Below, piece after piece: positions 9,257 through 18,271 of a stretch of 64,000 bases of DNA (position 1 is its first letter; the number at the start of each line of letters is the position of its first letter). Location: NCBI RefSeq assembly GCF_009761395.1, contig NZ_LEKN01000001.1, positions 326,962 to 390,961 on the forward strand, given 5' to 3'. Source of the stretch: Ursidibacter maritimus (GTDB lineage: Bacteria; Pseudomonadota; Gammaproteobacteria; Enterobacterales; Pasteurellaceae). A program made the translations under genes and the position numbers. The notes beneath the pieces were generated by a model, which saw only the letters and a program-made list of their open reading frames with translations, had not been told where the DNA came from and searched no databases.

Positions 9257-9288
9257 AAATACCTTTCATCTTTTGATGAAAGGTATTT
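9257..9288 (-). terminator. Strong intrinsic terminator just before the AAA+ start
   Basis: A perfect 14-bp stem (9257-9270 with 9275-9288), tetraloop AAAA on the minus strand, then six T. It ends 16 bp from the AAA+ ATG at 9238. A second 6-bp hairpin (GCGACA/TGTCGC, 9300-9316) lies just before it. Confidence 0.8.
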
Positions 9289-9327
9289 TAGAGATTAAAG
9301 CGACAAATTATGTCGCCATATATTCGA

Positions 9328-10344
9328 TTACATTAACTCTTTATGAAATTCAGTAAAGAAATTTTGGTAGTTATGTATATTTTCAATAACTTTGGCAACA
9401 TTAATAATTCCATCACCAAGCCAATTTTCCTGCTCAACAACAGCAAAAGTCATATAAGCTCCTGAACCAAATCGTTCAGGCTTTTTAATCCCTATTAATC
9501 CTGATTTTCTAGCCTTATTCACAATAGCCCTATAAAGCTCATTTCTAACATCTGCCCTTGACTCTTCCATATTGGAATCAGTTTCAACTTTAAAACATAA
9601 TCTATTTTTATACTGTTCTAACTGCATATAAATACTGCAATGATACTTCCAATCTAACCAAGAAAAGCAGCACCACCAAAATCCACCATTAGGATTATTG
9701 GCAAACCCCCAATTAATATCATCTAATTTCAGGCTTTTCTCAATGAGCATATAAAAACCTTCCCAATCATTTCCTTTCCATTCTCTAATATTCTTTTCTA
9801 TAAACTTATTGTATCTATTGTTTATATCAGATAAATTAATAAAGAAGTCGTTAAAAATATCATTTTTGATTGACGAGTATTTATTAATAATTGAGAGAAT
9901 TTTAGGACGATCAAAAACCACATATTCTTCATTTATTACATGATTAAGACTAGATAAGCTCTCATTGCCTGTTTTTAAGTAAATAAGCACAGGTTCTAAT
10001 AAGTTTCTCTCTTTGCAATGTTTTTCTGCATTAACTTTATATCGATATAACTGTTTATCGTGTTGCCTTGTATAAGTTTTATCTTCAATAACAACAAAGT
10101 ATTTATTATTAATTGTTACAATAATATCAATATTTTTCCATTGTCGTTTCGCATCTACATTTTTTATTGTTTCATTAAAAGACGAATATTTAGTTTTAAT
10201 CATCTCCATAATAAATTCTCTAGCACATTGATTTAATAAATGCTCTTCATATTTTTCATCAGCAAATGATATTAGCCATGTAAAAAATGCATCTTGGCTA
10301 AGTTCTTTGGTTGCTATGCTAAAAAGATTTGGTGTATTCATCAT
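9328..10344 (-). CDS. PD-(D/E)XK nuclease superfamily protein
   Basis: 338 residues. The N-terminus contains QDAFFTWLISFAD (17-29) followed by IDIIVTI (72-78) and the catalytic-looking VVIEDK (84-89), which together give the D-(x)n-E-x-K signature of the PD-(D/E)XK_4 group; QLYRY (98-102) follows at the usual spacing. The C-terminal 150 residues, with many aromatics (GGFWWCCFSWLDWKY, about 221-235), are not recognised. Start supported by GGGAG six nt before the ATG. The gene is very AT-rich and is followed by a strong terminator, so it looks like an insertion between the WYL and AAA+ genes rather than an original operon member. Proteins of this group are common in defence islands; the substrate is unknown. 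Confidence 0.75.
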   Translation of the reverse strand: MMNTPNLFSIATKELSQDAFFTWLISFADEKYEEHLLNQCAREFIMEMIKTKYSSFNETIKNVDAKRQWKNIDIIVTINNKYFVVIEDKTYTRQHDKQLYRYKVNAEKHCKERNLLEPVLIYLKTGNESLSSLNHVINEEYVVFDRPKILSIINKYSSIKNDIFNDFFINLSDINNRYNKFIEKNIREWKGNDWEGFYMLIEKSLKLDDINWGFANNPNGGFWWCCFSWLDWKYHCSIYMQLEQYKNRLCFKVETDSNMEESRADVRNELYRAIVNKARKSGLIGIKKPERFGSGAYMTFAVVEQENWLGDGIINVAKVIENIHNYQNFFTEFHKELM

Positions 10345-10479
10345 ATACTCCCTAAGATAATTATAAACTCATATGAATTCCATCAAATTATAGTCAATTA
10401 ATATCAAAGTTAAATTAGATAAGTTTGATTGCATTGAACACGGATTAATGTTTTGTCATTAATTAACTATAGTATCGTA

Positions 10480-11418
10480 TTAAATAACTTCCCGACTAAC
10501 TTCTTCCAAATCATCTCCAAACTTCGCAATCCACCAATTTAGCATTTCACTTTCGACTACTGTAGCTTTCACAAGATAGGTTTCGCCTTCATCAATAATA
10601 CTTTGATCGGCAGACAAAGGTGTTTCTGTTAAATGAAACCCTGAAGGTTTAGCAATGCGGAAAGTAAAACGGATCTTTTTACCATCACCAAAGCCAAAAT
10701 GTTGTTCGGCAAGGTAGTGTTTCAGATTGAAATCAGGACGCTTAAAGACAAAAGTGGTGGCTTTGGCACTGATAAAACGATGTAAAGCAAGATGCCTGAT
10801 TTTATCGTCCACATATTGCACGACCAGATACTGTGCTGCTCCTTGTTGTACGAGGGCAAGTGATTTAACTTCAGCGTAATGTTCCACACCAGATTGATTG
10901 CGATAATGTACTTCAAGCAAGCAATTATTATAAAGTGCGATACTAATTTCCCTAAAAATAGAGTGCTCAATTTGAGCAGGCAAAAGCGGCTGGCTGGTTG
11001 GAGCAATGGCAACTTTATCTAGCCATTCAGCCCCTGATTTTTTGTGGCTATCATAAACAAGATTATATTCTGCTTGTTGAAAAAAGCCGTCCATTGAACT
11101 CATAATACTGACAGGTAAAATACCTTTGAGATATTGTTTTGCCAACATCAGAACAAGCGACTGTTGCTCATTTAAAATGGGTAAATCTAGCCCCTTAGTG
11201 TTCGGTTTCCAACGATAACCATAGGGGCGATCTCGCATATCACATTCAATATCAAATTGTTCACAAAGTTTTTGCATTTGTCGTTGGATAGATCTTAAAT
11301 CTCGTTGAATACCAAGATCTTTTAACTTTTGCAAAATTTCATCCGAAGTAATAAATCGAGTTTTCGGTATGAAGCGTAATATCTCAAGTTGTAATTGAAG
11401 TCCGGTAAAATTCTTCAT
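10480..11418 (-). CDS. WYL-domain transcriptional regulator
   Basis: 312 residues. An N-terminal winged-helix region (about 1-75, with SDEILQKLKDLG and RSIQRQMQKLC) binds DNA. A WYL domain (about 150-225, including AQYLVVQYVDDKIRHLALHR) and a C-terminal WCX-like extension (about 240-312) follow. WYL regulators sense ligands, often nucleic acid or nucleotide signals, and frequently repress defence operons (BrxR, CapW). Here it is the first gene of a leftward cluster of nuclease, AAA+ ATPase, sirtuin and PP2C relic, so it probably regulates that cluster. The opposite strand carries only a small uncertain gene. Identity is firm at the family level; the target is inference. Confidence 0.88.
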   Translation of the reverse strand: MKNFTGLQLQLEILRFIPKTRFITSDEILQKLKDLGIQRDLRSIQRQMQKLCEQFDIECDMRDRPYGYRWKPNTKGLDLPILNEQQSLVLMLAKQYLKGILPVSIMSSMDGFFQQAEYNLVYDSHKKSGAEWLDKVAIAPTSQPLLPAQIEHSIFREISIALYNNCLLEVHYRNQSGVEHYAEVKSLALVQQGAAQYLVVQYVDDKIRHLALHRFISAKATTFVFKRPDFNLKHYLAEQHFGFGDGKKIRFTFRIAKPSGFHLTETPLSADQSIIDEGETYLVKATVVESEMLNWWIAKFGDDLEEVSREVI

Positions 11419-11546
11419 TATTTTTTACTCATTGAATTTATAATCTAAATGCAACATTTCAAAATGTGTTCGCAAGGAATTTAAATACTACTTGTTACCT
11501 TACAAATATTTACAATCATCTTAGCTTATTTGAGGGTGAAAGAATA

Positions 11547-11735
11547 ATGATTTTACTCAGCCCAGACGAAATTAATCAGTCAAATACTTATATATGCATC
11601 AGCCTCATTAATGTTAATAAAGTATGGAAAAGCAAAGCCAATCTGGCAATTCCCCATTTAGAATTATTCGCCTTATCTCGTCTTTTTTGTATTAAGAAAT
11701 GGCGTGATAATGTGAATTTTTTGCAAACAAAATAA
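11547..11735 (+). CDS. Small hypothetical protein
   Basis: 62 residues from the ATG at 11547, which has GAGGGTGAAAG upstream; the frame is open further up to 11466 without a ribosome site. Not recognised. The protein is rich in Ile, Leu and Asn with one tryptophan-lysine patch (VWKSKANLAIPHLE, residues 21-34). It is transcribed divergently from the WYL regulator and followed by a macB relic, so it may itself be a leftover of a larger gene. Low confidence that it is expressed. Confidence 0.35.
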   Translation: MILLSPDEINQSNTYICISLINVNKVWKSKANLAIPHLELFALSRLFCIKKWRDNVNFLQTK

Positions 11736-11759
11736 GGAAATATATCGCTTGTTCGCTAG

Positions 11760-11888
11760 TTATCCAGGACTCAACGCATTGATCGGATTTAACCTTGTTG
11801 CATTTTGGACTGGCATATAGCCGAATATAATCGCAATTACAGACTTTTTTAGCTCAACATATTGCGGAGTTTCCGTTAGATAGTTTGT
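11760..11888 (-). pseudogene. Relic of a MacB-type ABC transporter permease C-terminus
   Basis: No start codon and only about 42 codons survive. Read on the minus strand they give SVIAIIFGYMPVQNATRLNP followed by INALSPG and a stop. This matches the last helix and signature tail of MacB/LolC permeases (usually G-x-FG-x-x-PA-x-x-A-A-x-L-x-P-I-E-A-L). A stop codon interrupts the frame a few codons upstream. The remaining stretch up to znuA (about 190 bp) shows only the znuA terminator. It marks deletion scars at the right edge of the island. Confidence 0.65.
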
Positions 11889-12080
11889 GAATTATTTAGT
11901 TGAATAAAATAGAGATATCCCACACCGTTCAAAAGAAGTAGTGAATCGAAACCTAAAATGAATTTTTCATATTGATTTCGTAATAGAATCAAATTTACCT
12001 ACTATTTTAAATGGTGTTTCCTAATGAAAACTGCAGTAAGCGAAAAGTTTTGTTGGTTAAGTTAAAATACGGAAATAAAA

Positions 12081-12105
12081 AAGCACTTGTTGTTAGCAAG
12101 TGCTT
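12081..12105 (-). terminator. znuA terminator
   Basis: AAGCACTTG (12081-12089) pairs perfectly with CAAGTGCTT (12097-12105) with a 7-nt loop; on the minus strand it is followed by a run of T. It lies 16 bp after the znuA stop. Confidence 0.8.
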
Positions 12106-12121
12106 TCAAATTCAAGATAGC

Positions 12122-13081
12122 TTATTTAGCTAAACATTCACTAAATTGATCAGCCAGATATTGTAAAAATTGTGGGTAGGCATCTTTTCCTAATTCAACT
12201 TTTGCACCAAGCGGATCTAATTGCCCTACTTTTGCCGATGTACCTTTACTCAAACTTTCAATCACTTTCGGCGTAAATTGTGGTTCTGCAAATAAGCAAA
12301 CCGCTTTATTCTTGGCGATATTTTTCTTAATAGCGTTTAGCGTTTTGGCTCCTGGTGCAATGGTTGGATTGATAGTAAATGAACCTAAAGAATTTAAACC
12401 GTAGGTTTTCTCAAAATAACCATAAGCATCGTGGAAAGTGTAGTAACCTTTTTCTTTCACATTCTCAAATTGTTTCGCAATTTCTGCACTTTTTGTATTT
12501 AATGCTACTTTAAAATTCGCTAAGTTTTCTTCAATTTTAGCTTTTTGTTCAGGCATTTGTTGGCTCAAACGCATTGCAATCTGTTCTGCAATTTTTTCAC
12601 TTGCTACTGGTGAGAGCCAAATATGCCAGTCTTCATCGTGATCATGGTCGTGTCCATTATGCTTATGTTCATGTTTGTGATCATGCTTATGCTCATGTTT
12701 ATGTTCGTGCTTATGATCGTGGTCGTGATGTTCTTCTTTCTCTTCTTTAGTGTGTTCTACGATATGTTTGATTTCTTCAACATCTTCAAGCGTAAGCACT
12801 TTTTCTTTCGCTAAGTTATCCACGCTTTTCTCTAAGAAAGATTCCATTTCTTCACCAACCCACACCACTAAATTCGCAGATTGTAATTTTTCAACATCTG
12901 ATGGTTTCAAGCTGTAATCGTGTGGTGAAGCACTGGTTGGTAATAGCACTTGAGTGTTAGTTACGCCATCTGTAATGGCACTTGCGATAAAACCTAGCGG
13001 TTTTACTGTGGTAAGGACGTCAGCATTTGCAATCGTTGTGGCACCTAATAAAGCTAGGCTAAGCGTTGTTTTCTTAAACAT
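12122..13081 (-). CDS. znuA: Zinc ABC transporter periplasmic binding protein ZnuA
   Basis: 319 residues. A Sec signal peptide ends at ANA (residues 1-20). ZnuA captures periplasmic zinc and passes it to the ZnuBC permease and ATPase. The family cluster A-1 metal-binding fold is shown by the histidine in ASPHDYSLKP (His54), a second in the DWHIWLSP block (about 153) and a third in YYTFHDAYGYF. Between them a loop (about residues 118-148) is almost entirely His, Asp, Lys and Glu, the zinc-scavenging loop typical of ZnuA. znuB and znuC are not adjacent. The 358-bp divergent gap to tnaC holds the CRP site for tna; I could not identify a clear Zur operator. Confidence 0.95.
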   Translation of the reverse strand: MFKKTTLSLALLGATTIANADVLTTVKPLGFIASAITDGVTNTQVLLPTSASPHDYSLKPSDVEKLQSANLVVWVGEEMESFLEKSVDNLAKEKVLTLEDVEEIKHIVEHTKEEKEEHHDHDHKHEHKHEHKHDHKHEHKHNGHDHDHDEDWHIWLSPVASEKIAEQIAMRLSQQMPEQKAKIEENLANFKVALNTKSAEIAKQFENVKEKGYYTFHDAYGYFEKTYGLNSLGSFTINPTIAPGAKTLNAIKKNIAKNKAVCLFAEPQFTPKVIESLSKGTSAKVGQLDPLGAKVELGKDAYPQFLQYLADQFSECLAK

Positions 13082-13312
13082 TTTATTGTCTCCCGTATGT
13101 TCATTGATTCTTTAGATCTTAGCAGAATTCCATAATATTTCTATAATTTTTTTATGGTTATTTAAGCGGTAAATTTTTACGGTAATCTTACCGCTTACAC
13201 ACAAAAGACAAAATAGTGTATAACCACAAATATAGTATGTGCATGATATTAGTCTAAATTTATTACTAAAGTGATAAGCCAATACACTATGAGTTATAAA
13301 AGTACATCTTTT

Positions 13313-13328
13313 TGTGATATTTCTCACA
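13313..13328 (+). promoter_or_regulatory. CRP-cAMP binding site upstream of tnaCAB
   Basis: TGTGATATTTCTCACA is a perfect match to the CRP half-sites TGTGA and TCACA with the required 6-bp spacer. It lies 112 bp upstream of the tnaC start, so it probably activates tna under catabolite control. A possible -10 (TATACA, 13358-13363) lies downstream. The rest of the 13082-13439 gap shows no gene. Confidence 0.8.
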
Positions 13329-13439
13329 CATTTGAAAAATCATAGATGACAAATTTTTATACAGGTGTTAGTTTACATAGCTGAGAAACATTCTCAATAA
13401 AAGATTGTTTTCTTCCATTTATAAACTGAAGGATTACTT

Positions 13440-13520
13440 ATGTTTTCAACCTTATCACCCAACCAAGTTTGGATTATTATTGATCCAGTCGTTGCCTTTT
13501 ATTTTCCCATAGTGCATTAA
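13440..13520 (+). CDS. tnaC: TnaC tryptophanase leader peptide
   Basis: 26-residue frame with AAGGA before its ATG and 118 bp before tnaA. TnaC stalls the ribosome when free tryptophan is high, blocking Rho and letting transcription continue into tnaAB. The key residues of TnaC are a Trp, an Asp four residues later and a Pro twelve residues after the Trp (W12, D16, P24 in E. coli). Here they are W11, D15 and P23, with identical spacing. Unlike E. coli, where Pro is the last residue, three residues (Ile-Val-His) follow before TAA. The leader downstream is T-rich with several pause-like T runs, as expected for Rho-dependent control. Confidence 0.85.
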   Translation: MFSTLSPNQVWIIIDPVVAFYFPIVH

Positions 13521-13638
13521 CTCTCCCCATTAATAAGCATTTGATTTTTGCTTATCTCTATCTGTTTTTTTAATTAAGCAATAGCCTTCTTGGCTTATTT
13601 TTGCTTTTTGACCATTTTTATTTTTTGAGGATCCCACT

Positions 13639-15054
13639 ATGGAAAACTTTAAACATTTACCAGAACCATTTCGTATTCGTGTTATTGAACCTGTAAAACG
13701 TACAACTCGTGCATATCGTGATGAGGCTATTTTAAAGGCGGGAATGAACCCTTTTTTATTGGATAGCAAAGACATTTTCATTGATTTACTAACTGATAGT
13801 GGTACAGGTGCAGTCACGCAAGATATGCAAGCAGCAATGTTACGCGGAGATGAAGCTTACAGCGGTAGTCGTAGTTATTATGCTCTTGCTAATGCAGTTA
13901 AAGAAATTTTTGGCTATGAATATACAATACCAACTCACCAAGGGCGCGGTGCAGAACAAATCTACATTCCTGTTTTAATTAAAAAACGTGAACAAGAAAA
14001 AGGCTTAGATCGTAGCAAAATGGTGGTTTTTTCTAACTATTTCTTTGATACCACACAAGGGCATAGCCAAATCAATGGTGCAACTGTGCGTAATACCTAC
14101 ATCAAAGAAGCTTTTGACACTGGCGTGGATCATGATTTCAAAGGTAACTTTGATTTAGAGAAATTAGAGCAAGGCATCCTAGAAGTAGGTGCAAATAACG
14201 TTCCTTATATTGTATGTACGATTACTTGTAACTCTGCTGGTGGTCAGCCTGTATCATTAGCAAACATGAAAGCGATGTATGAAATTGCTCGTAAGTATGA
14301 CATTCCTGTCATTATGGATTCAGCTCGTTTTGCAGAAAATGCTTATTTCATTCAGCAACGTGAAGCAGAATATAAAGATTGGACAATTGAGCAAATCACT
14401 TACGAAAGCTACAAATATGCCGATGCACTAGCAATGTCAGCCAAAAAAGATGCTATGGTGCCAATGGGCGGATTATTGTGCTTTAAAGATAGTACTATGG
14501 AAGATGTGTATAACGAATGTCGTACCATTTGTGTGGTACAAGAAGGCTTCCCAACCTATGGTGGATTAGAAGGCGGTGCAATGGAGCGCTTAGCGGTTGG
14601 TTTACGCGATGGTATGCGCCAAGATTGGCTAGCTTATCGTATCAACCAAATTGAATATCTTGTTAAAGGTTTAGAAAATATCGGGGTTGTGTGCCAACAG
14701 CCTGGCGGACACGCAGCTTTCGTTGATGCTGGTAAATTATTACCACATATCCCAGCAGATCAATTCCCTGCTCAAGCGCTTGCTTGTGAGCTATATAAGG
14801 TTGCAGGGATCAGAGCCGTTGAGATTGGTTCATTCTTACTTGGTCGTGATCCAAAGACAGGCAAACAATTACCTTGCCCTGCGGAGCTATTACGTTTAAC
14901 AATTCCTCGTGCGACTTATACACAAACTCATATGGACTTTATTATTGAGGCCTTTAAAAAAGTGAAGGAAAATGCTCAAAATATCAAAGGATTAACCTTT
15001 ACTTATGAGCCAAAAGTATTACGTCACTTCACCGCTCGTTTAAAAGAAGTTTAA
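13639..15054 (+). CDS. tnaA: Tryptophanase
   Basis: 471 residues, the standard length. PLP-dependent cleavage of tryptophan to indole, pyruvate and ammonia in the cytoplasm. The PLP lysine sits in [13 protein letters not shown], with Lys270 at the same number as in the E. coli enzyme. Other recognisable blocks are [10 protein letters not shown] (near 74) and [20 protein letters not shown] (near 314). Start at ATG 13639 after GAGGATCCCACT. It follows the tnaC leader and precedes tnaB, giving tnaCAB. A terminator hairpin lies between tnaA and tnaB, so tnaB is probably expressed at a lower level by read-through or from its own promoter. Confidence 0.97.
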   Translation: MENFKHLPEPFRIRVIEPVKRTTRAYRDEAILKAGMNPFLLDSKDIFIDLLTDSGTGAVTQDMQAAMLRGDEAYSGSRSYYALANAVKEIFGYEYTIPTHQGRGAEQIYIPVLIKKREQEKGLDRSKMVVFSNYFFDTTQGHSQINGATVRNTYIKEAFDTGVDHDFKGNFDLEKLEQGILEVGANNVPYIVCTITCNSAGGQPVSLANMKAMYEIARKYDIPVIMDSARFAENAYFIQQREAEYKDWTIEQITYESYKYADALAMSAKKDAMVPMGGLLCFKDSTMEDVYNECRTICVVQEGFPTYGGLEGGAMERLAVGLRDGMRQDWLAYRINQIEYLVKGLENIGVVCQQPGGHAAFVDAGKLLPHIPADQFPAQALACELYKVAGIRAVEIGSFLLGRDPKTGKQLPCPAELLRLTIPRATYTQTHMDFIIEAFKKVKENAQNIKGLTFTYEPKVLRHFTARLKEV

Positions 15055-15062
15055 TAAACATT

Positions 15063-15098
15063 AGCCACCCTTAAAATAATATGGGTGGCTTTTTTTTA
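15063..15098 (+). terminator. Terminator between tnaA and tnaB
   Basis: AGCCACCC (15063-15070) pairs with GGGTGGCT (15083-15090) over a 12-nt loop, followed by eight T. It sits inside the operon, 22 bp before tnaB. Confidence 0.85.
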
Positions 15099-15120
15099 CT
15101 TTATTACAAGGAAATTTACT

Positions 15121-16347
15121 ATGAAAAAAAGTCCCTCTATCTTTGGTGGTGCTTGTATCATCGCGAGTGTATGCGTAGGAGCAGGTATGCTTGGTTTACC
15201 AACATCCGGTGCTGGCGCTTGGACTATTTGGTCAACGTTGATCATCTGTTTAACAATGGTTGTTATGACCTTATCTGGCTGGTTACTGCTTGAAGCTTAT
15301 AAACATTTTGATTTACGAGCCTCATTCAATACCGTAACTAAAAGTTTGTTAGGCAACACAGTCAATGTTATTAATAACTTGTCCGTTTATTTCGTTGGTG
15401 GCATCCTGCTTTATGCTTATACCACAGCATCTGGAGGTATCTTAAGTGAGCTAATGGGGAATTTTATGGTGTTAGATTCTCGCATTTGGTCAATTATTTT
15501 TGTGCTGTTTTTTTCATTTTTTGTATGGCATTCCACTCGCATTGTAGATAGAGTTTCGGTAATCCTAATTATTTTTATGGCATTGTCATTTATCTTTAGT
15601 GTGTTTGGGCTAACCGCCAATATTGATATTGGTACACTGTTTGACACTCAAGCAGTAGATGCCGACTATGCAATGTATGCAATGGGGCTTTTACCTGTCG
15701 CATTAACCTCTTTTGGTTACCATCACTCTGTTGCAACAATGCGTGCTTACTATGGTGAAGAGCGTAAAGCAAAACTCGCTATTCTTGGTGGCACAATGAT
15801 TGCACTAAGTCTATATTTACTTTGGGTATGGTCTATTTTTGGCAACTTACCTCGTAATCAATTTGCACCAGTTATTGCCAGTGATGGTAACTTAGATGTG
15901 CTATTGCAAGCGTTAGGCAACGTGATTGAATCTAGTACTGTAAAACAAGCGATCAATGCTTTCTCTATTGCGGCGATACTTTCTTCCTTTATTGGTGTTG
16001 GACTGGGGGTATTTGACTTCCTGGCAGACTTATTCAAATTCGATGACAGTAAATTAGGCCGCACAAAATCTTGGGCTGTCACATTCTTACCACCGCTTAT
16101 TTTATCGGTCTTATTTCCGCTAGGTTTTTTAAAAGCTATTGGTTATGCGGGAGCAGTGGCTACCATTTGGGCTTGTGCTATCCCAGCCTTGCTTGCTGGA
16201 AAATCTCGCACCTTAGCAAAAGGTAAATCTGGCTTCATTGTTGGAGGTGGTTCTGTAACCATTTTATTGGTAATTATATTTGGTATTGTGACCGCTTTAT
16301 TTCATTTCCTCGCAATGTTTAATATGCTACCGACATTTAAGGGCTAG
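15121..16347 (+). CDS. tnaB: Tryptophan permease TnaB (aromatic amino acid transporter)
   Basis: 408 residues from the ATG at 15121, preceded by AAGGAAATTTACT; upstream in-frame starts overlap the terminator and lack a ribosome site. It is a hydroxy/aromatic amino acid permease (HAAAP family) with about 11 helices. The N-terminus MKKSPSIFGGACIIASVCVG followed by AGMLGLP is typical of TnaB, Mtr and TyrP. Position downstream of tnaA favours TnaB, the low-affinity tryptophan importer that feeds tryptophanase. Mtr remains possible from sequence alone. Confidence 0.9.
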   Translation: MKKSPSIFGGACIIASVCVGAGMLGLPTSGAGAWTIWSTLIICLTMVVMTLSGWLLLEAYKHFDLRASFNTVTKSLLGNTVNVINNLSVYFVGGILLYAYTTASGGILSELMGNFMVLDSRIWSIIFVLFFSFFVWHSTRIVDRVSVILIIFMALSFIFSVFGLTANIDIGTLFDTQAVDADYAMYAMGLLPVALTSFGYHHSVATMRAYYGEERKAKLAILGGTMIALSLYLLWVWSIFGNLPRNQFAPVIASDGNLDVLLQALGNVIESSTVKQAINAFSIAAILSSFIGVGLGVFDFLADLFKFDDSKLGRTKSWAVTFLPPLILSVLFPLGFLKAIGYAGAVATIWACAIPALLAGKSRTLAKGKSGFIVGGGSVTILLVIIFGIVTALFHFLAMFNMLPTFKG

Positions 16348-16456
16348 CCTGCTTGTGTAGTTATATTAACAAGGTTTAGAATGCACGCTCTTCCAAATTT
16401 TAGATTTGTTCAATAAAAGAAACCGACAATATAGCGTTTCAAATCTTCTCTTCTGT

Positions 16457-16484
16457 CGCCCTAAAAAGTCAAAATTTTAGGGCG
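16457..16484 (+). other. Hairpin in the ubiD leader
   Basis: CGCCCTAAAA (16457-16466) pairs perfectly with TTTTAGGGCG (16475-16484). No T run follows, so it is not a normal terminator in this direction. It ends 24 nt before the ubiD ATG and could influence translation. Confidence 0.4.
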
Positions 16485-16508
16485 AAGATGATATACAGGA
16501 ACAACATA

Positions 16509-17972
16509 ATGAAATATAAAAATTTGCGTGAATTTTTGTCCGTACTTGAGCAAAAAGGCGAGTTAAAGCGCATTACTCAAGAAATTGACCCTTATTTAGA
16601 AATGACGGAAATTGCCGATCGCACCCTGCGTAAAGGCGGTCCAGCACTACTGTTTGAAAATCCGAAAGGGTTTAATATGCCAGTGCTATGCAATTTATTT
16701 GGTACAGCGGATCGTGTTGCAATGGGAATGGGGCAAGAAAGCACACTTGCTTTGCGAGAGCTAGGTAAATTATTAGCCTTTTTGAAAGAACCTGAGCCAC
16801 CAAAAGGATTTAAAGATTTAATCGGGCAAATTCCACAATGGAAACAAGTACTTAATATGCCAAGTAAAGTATTAAGTAAAGCTGATTGCCAACAGATCGT
16901 GTTATCGGGAGAGGATGTTGATCTCTACAAACTGCCGATTATGCACTGCTGGAAAGGCGATGTTGCTCCTCTAGTCACTTGGGGGCTAACGATTACTCAA
17001 GGGCCTTATAAAAAACGCCTTAATTTAGGTATTTACCGCCAACAGTTAATTGCGAAGAATAAATTGATTATGCGTTGGCTTTCTCATCGTGGTGGAGCAT
17101 TAGATTTTCAAGAATGGAAAGAGGCTAATCCTGATAAACCGTTCCCTGTGTCTGTGGCATTAGGGACAGATCCTGCAACTATTTTGGCAGCAGTTACGCC
17201 TATTCCAGATACTCTTTCCGAATACGCATTTGCAGGGCTATTGCGTGGACATAAAACCGAAGTTGTGAAATCCATCAGCAATGATTTGGAAGTGCCAGCC
17301 AGTGCGGAAATTGTGTTGGAAGGTTATATCGACTTACAAGAAACCGCTTTAGAAGGCCCTTATGGTGATCATACAGGTTACTATAATGAACAAGAGTATT
17401 TCCCTGTATTTACGGTAACCCATATCACAATGCGACGTGATGCTATCTATCATTCTACCTACACAGGTCGTCCACCTGATGAACCAGCGGTACTGGGTGA
17501 AGCATTAAATGAAGTCTTTATTCCTATTTTGCAAAAACAGTTCCCAGAAATTGTGGATTTCTATTTACCGCCTGAAGGGTGTTCATATCGTTTAGCGGTA
17601 GTAACGATTAAAAAGCAATATGCAGGACACGCTAAACGCGTAATGATGGGGGTTTGGTCCTTCTTACGTCAGTTTATGTACACCAAATTTGTGATTGTCT
17701 GCGATGATGATGTGAATGCTCGAGATTGGAAAGATGTCATTTGGGCAATTACTACTCGCTGCGACCCTGCTCGTGATACAACGCTTATCGAAAATACCCC
17801 GATTGATTACCTAGATTTTGCCTCCCCTATCGCAGGGCTAGGCTCAAAAATGGGGATAGATGCGACAAACAAATGGCCAGGAGAAACCCAACGAGAATGG
17901 GGTACCCCAATTGAAAAAGATCCGAATGTGGTTAAACGTATTGATGAAATTTGGAATGAATTAGGCATTTAA
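16509..17972 (+). CDS. ubiD: UbiD, 4-hydroxy-3-polyprenylbenzoate decarboxylase
   Basis: 487 residues from the ATG at 16509 (AGGAACAACATA upstream; an ATG seven codons earlier lacks a site). UbiD uses prenylated FMN, made by UbiX, and a metal ion to decarboxylate the ubiquinone precursor. Recognisable blocks are GPALLFEN (about 43-50), the [14 protein letters not shown] block (about 216-229) and [10 protein letters not shown] (about 281-290), which holds the catalytic Glu-Arg-Glu neighbourhood. Length fits E. coli UbiD (497). ubiX is not adjacent. About 300 bp separate it from roxA with no convincing gene. Confidence 0.95.
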   Translation: MKYKNLREFLSVLEQKGELKRITQEIDPYLEMTEIADRTLRKGGPALLFENPKGFNMPVLCNLFGTADRVAMGMGQESTLALRELGKLLAFLKEPEPPKGFKDLIGQIPQWKQVLNMPSKVLSKADCQQIVLSGEDVDLYKLPIMHCWKGDVAPLVTWGLTITQGPYKKRLNLGIYRQQLIAKNKLIMRWLSHRGGALDFQEWKEANPDKPFPVSVALGTDPATILAAVTPIPDTLSEYAFAGLLRGHKTEVVKSISNDLEVPASAEIVLEGYIDLQETALEGPYGDHTGYYNEQEYFPVFTVTHITMRRDAIYHSTYTGRPPDEPAVLGEALNEVFIPILQKQFPEIVDFYLPPEGCSYRLAVVTIKKQYAGHAKRVMMGVWSFLRQFMYTKFVIVCDDDVNARDWKDVIWAITTRCDPARDTTLIENTPIDYLDFASPIAGLGSKMGIDATNKWPGETQREWGTPIEKDPNVVKRIDEIWNELGI

Positions 17973-18221
17973 ATGTGTAAATAAGAAGGTAAAGGCAAGA
18001 TGATATTATTGTATTTTAGATCATTGACAAGTGCTGATAATCGTTTTATTCGATGAAATCGTAAATTGCCATAAGATAATTATTAAAGGCACTGTTAAGT
18101 AAATCGATGATAGGCAATAGAACTTGCTCAAACGAAGGTTCAAATAGTTTGGTTGTCATTGTGTTTTGATAGAAGAATGAGTAAAATCCACACTTTTGTC
18201 CATGACACTATATGGAATTTA

Positions 18222-18245
18222 AGCACCAACGTTCAGGTTGGTGCT
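18222..18245 (-). terminator. roxA terminator
   Basis: AGCACCAAC (18222-18230) pairs with GTTGGTGCT (18237-18245), loop of 6. The T tract on the minus strand is weak (TTAAATT). The 17973-18221 stretch between it and ubiD holds only an unconvincing 37-codon frame. Confidence 0.6.
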
Positions 18246-18271
18246 ATCAATTTTCGTTGAACTTACAGGGA

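Noticed and set aside
12623..12814. Met/Val/Phe-rich plus-strand frame
   Set aside because: Mirror of the His-rich loop of znuA; no ribosome site.
13112..13327. 71-codon minus-strand frame upstream of znuA
   Set aside because: Lies in the znuA/tna regulatory region over the CRP site, with no ribosome site and no recognisable domain.
15085..15120. Upstream start for tnaB inside the tnaA terminator
   Set aside because: The ATG at 15121 has AAGGAAATT and matches family starts; the earlier start lies in the hairpin and T run.
18046..18159. 37-codon minus-strand frame in the ubiD-roxA gap (MTTKLFEPSFEQ...)
   Set aside because: Amphipathic-looking but lacks a ribosome site and any recognisable similarity; kept only as a note.
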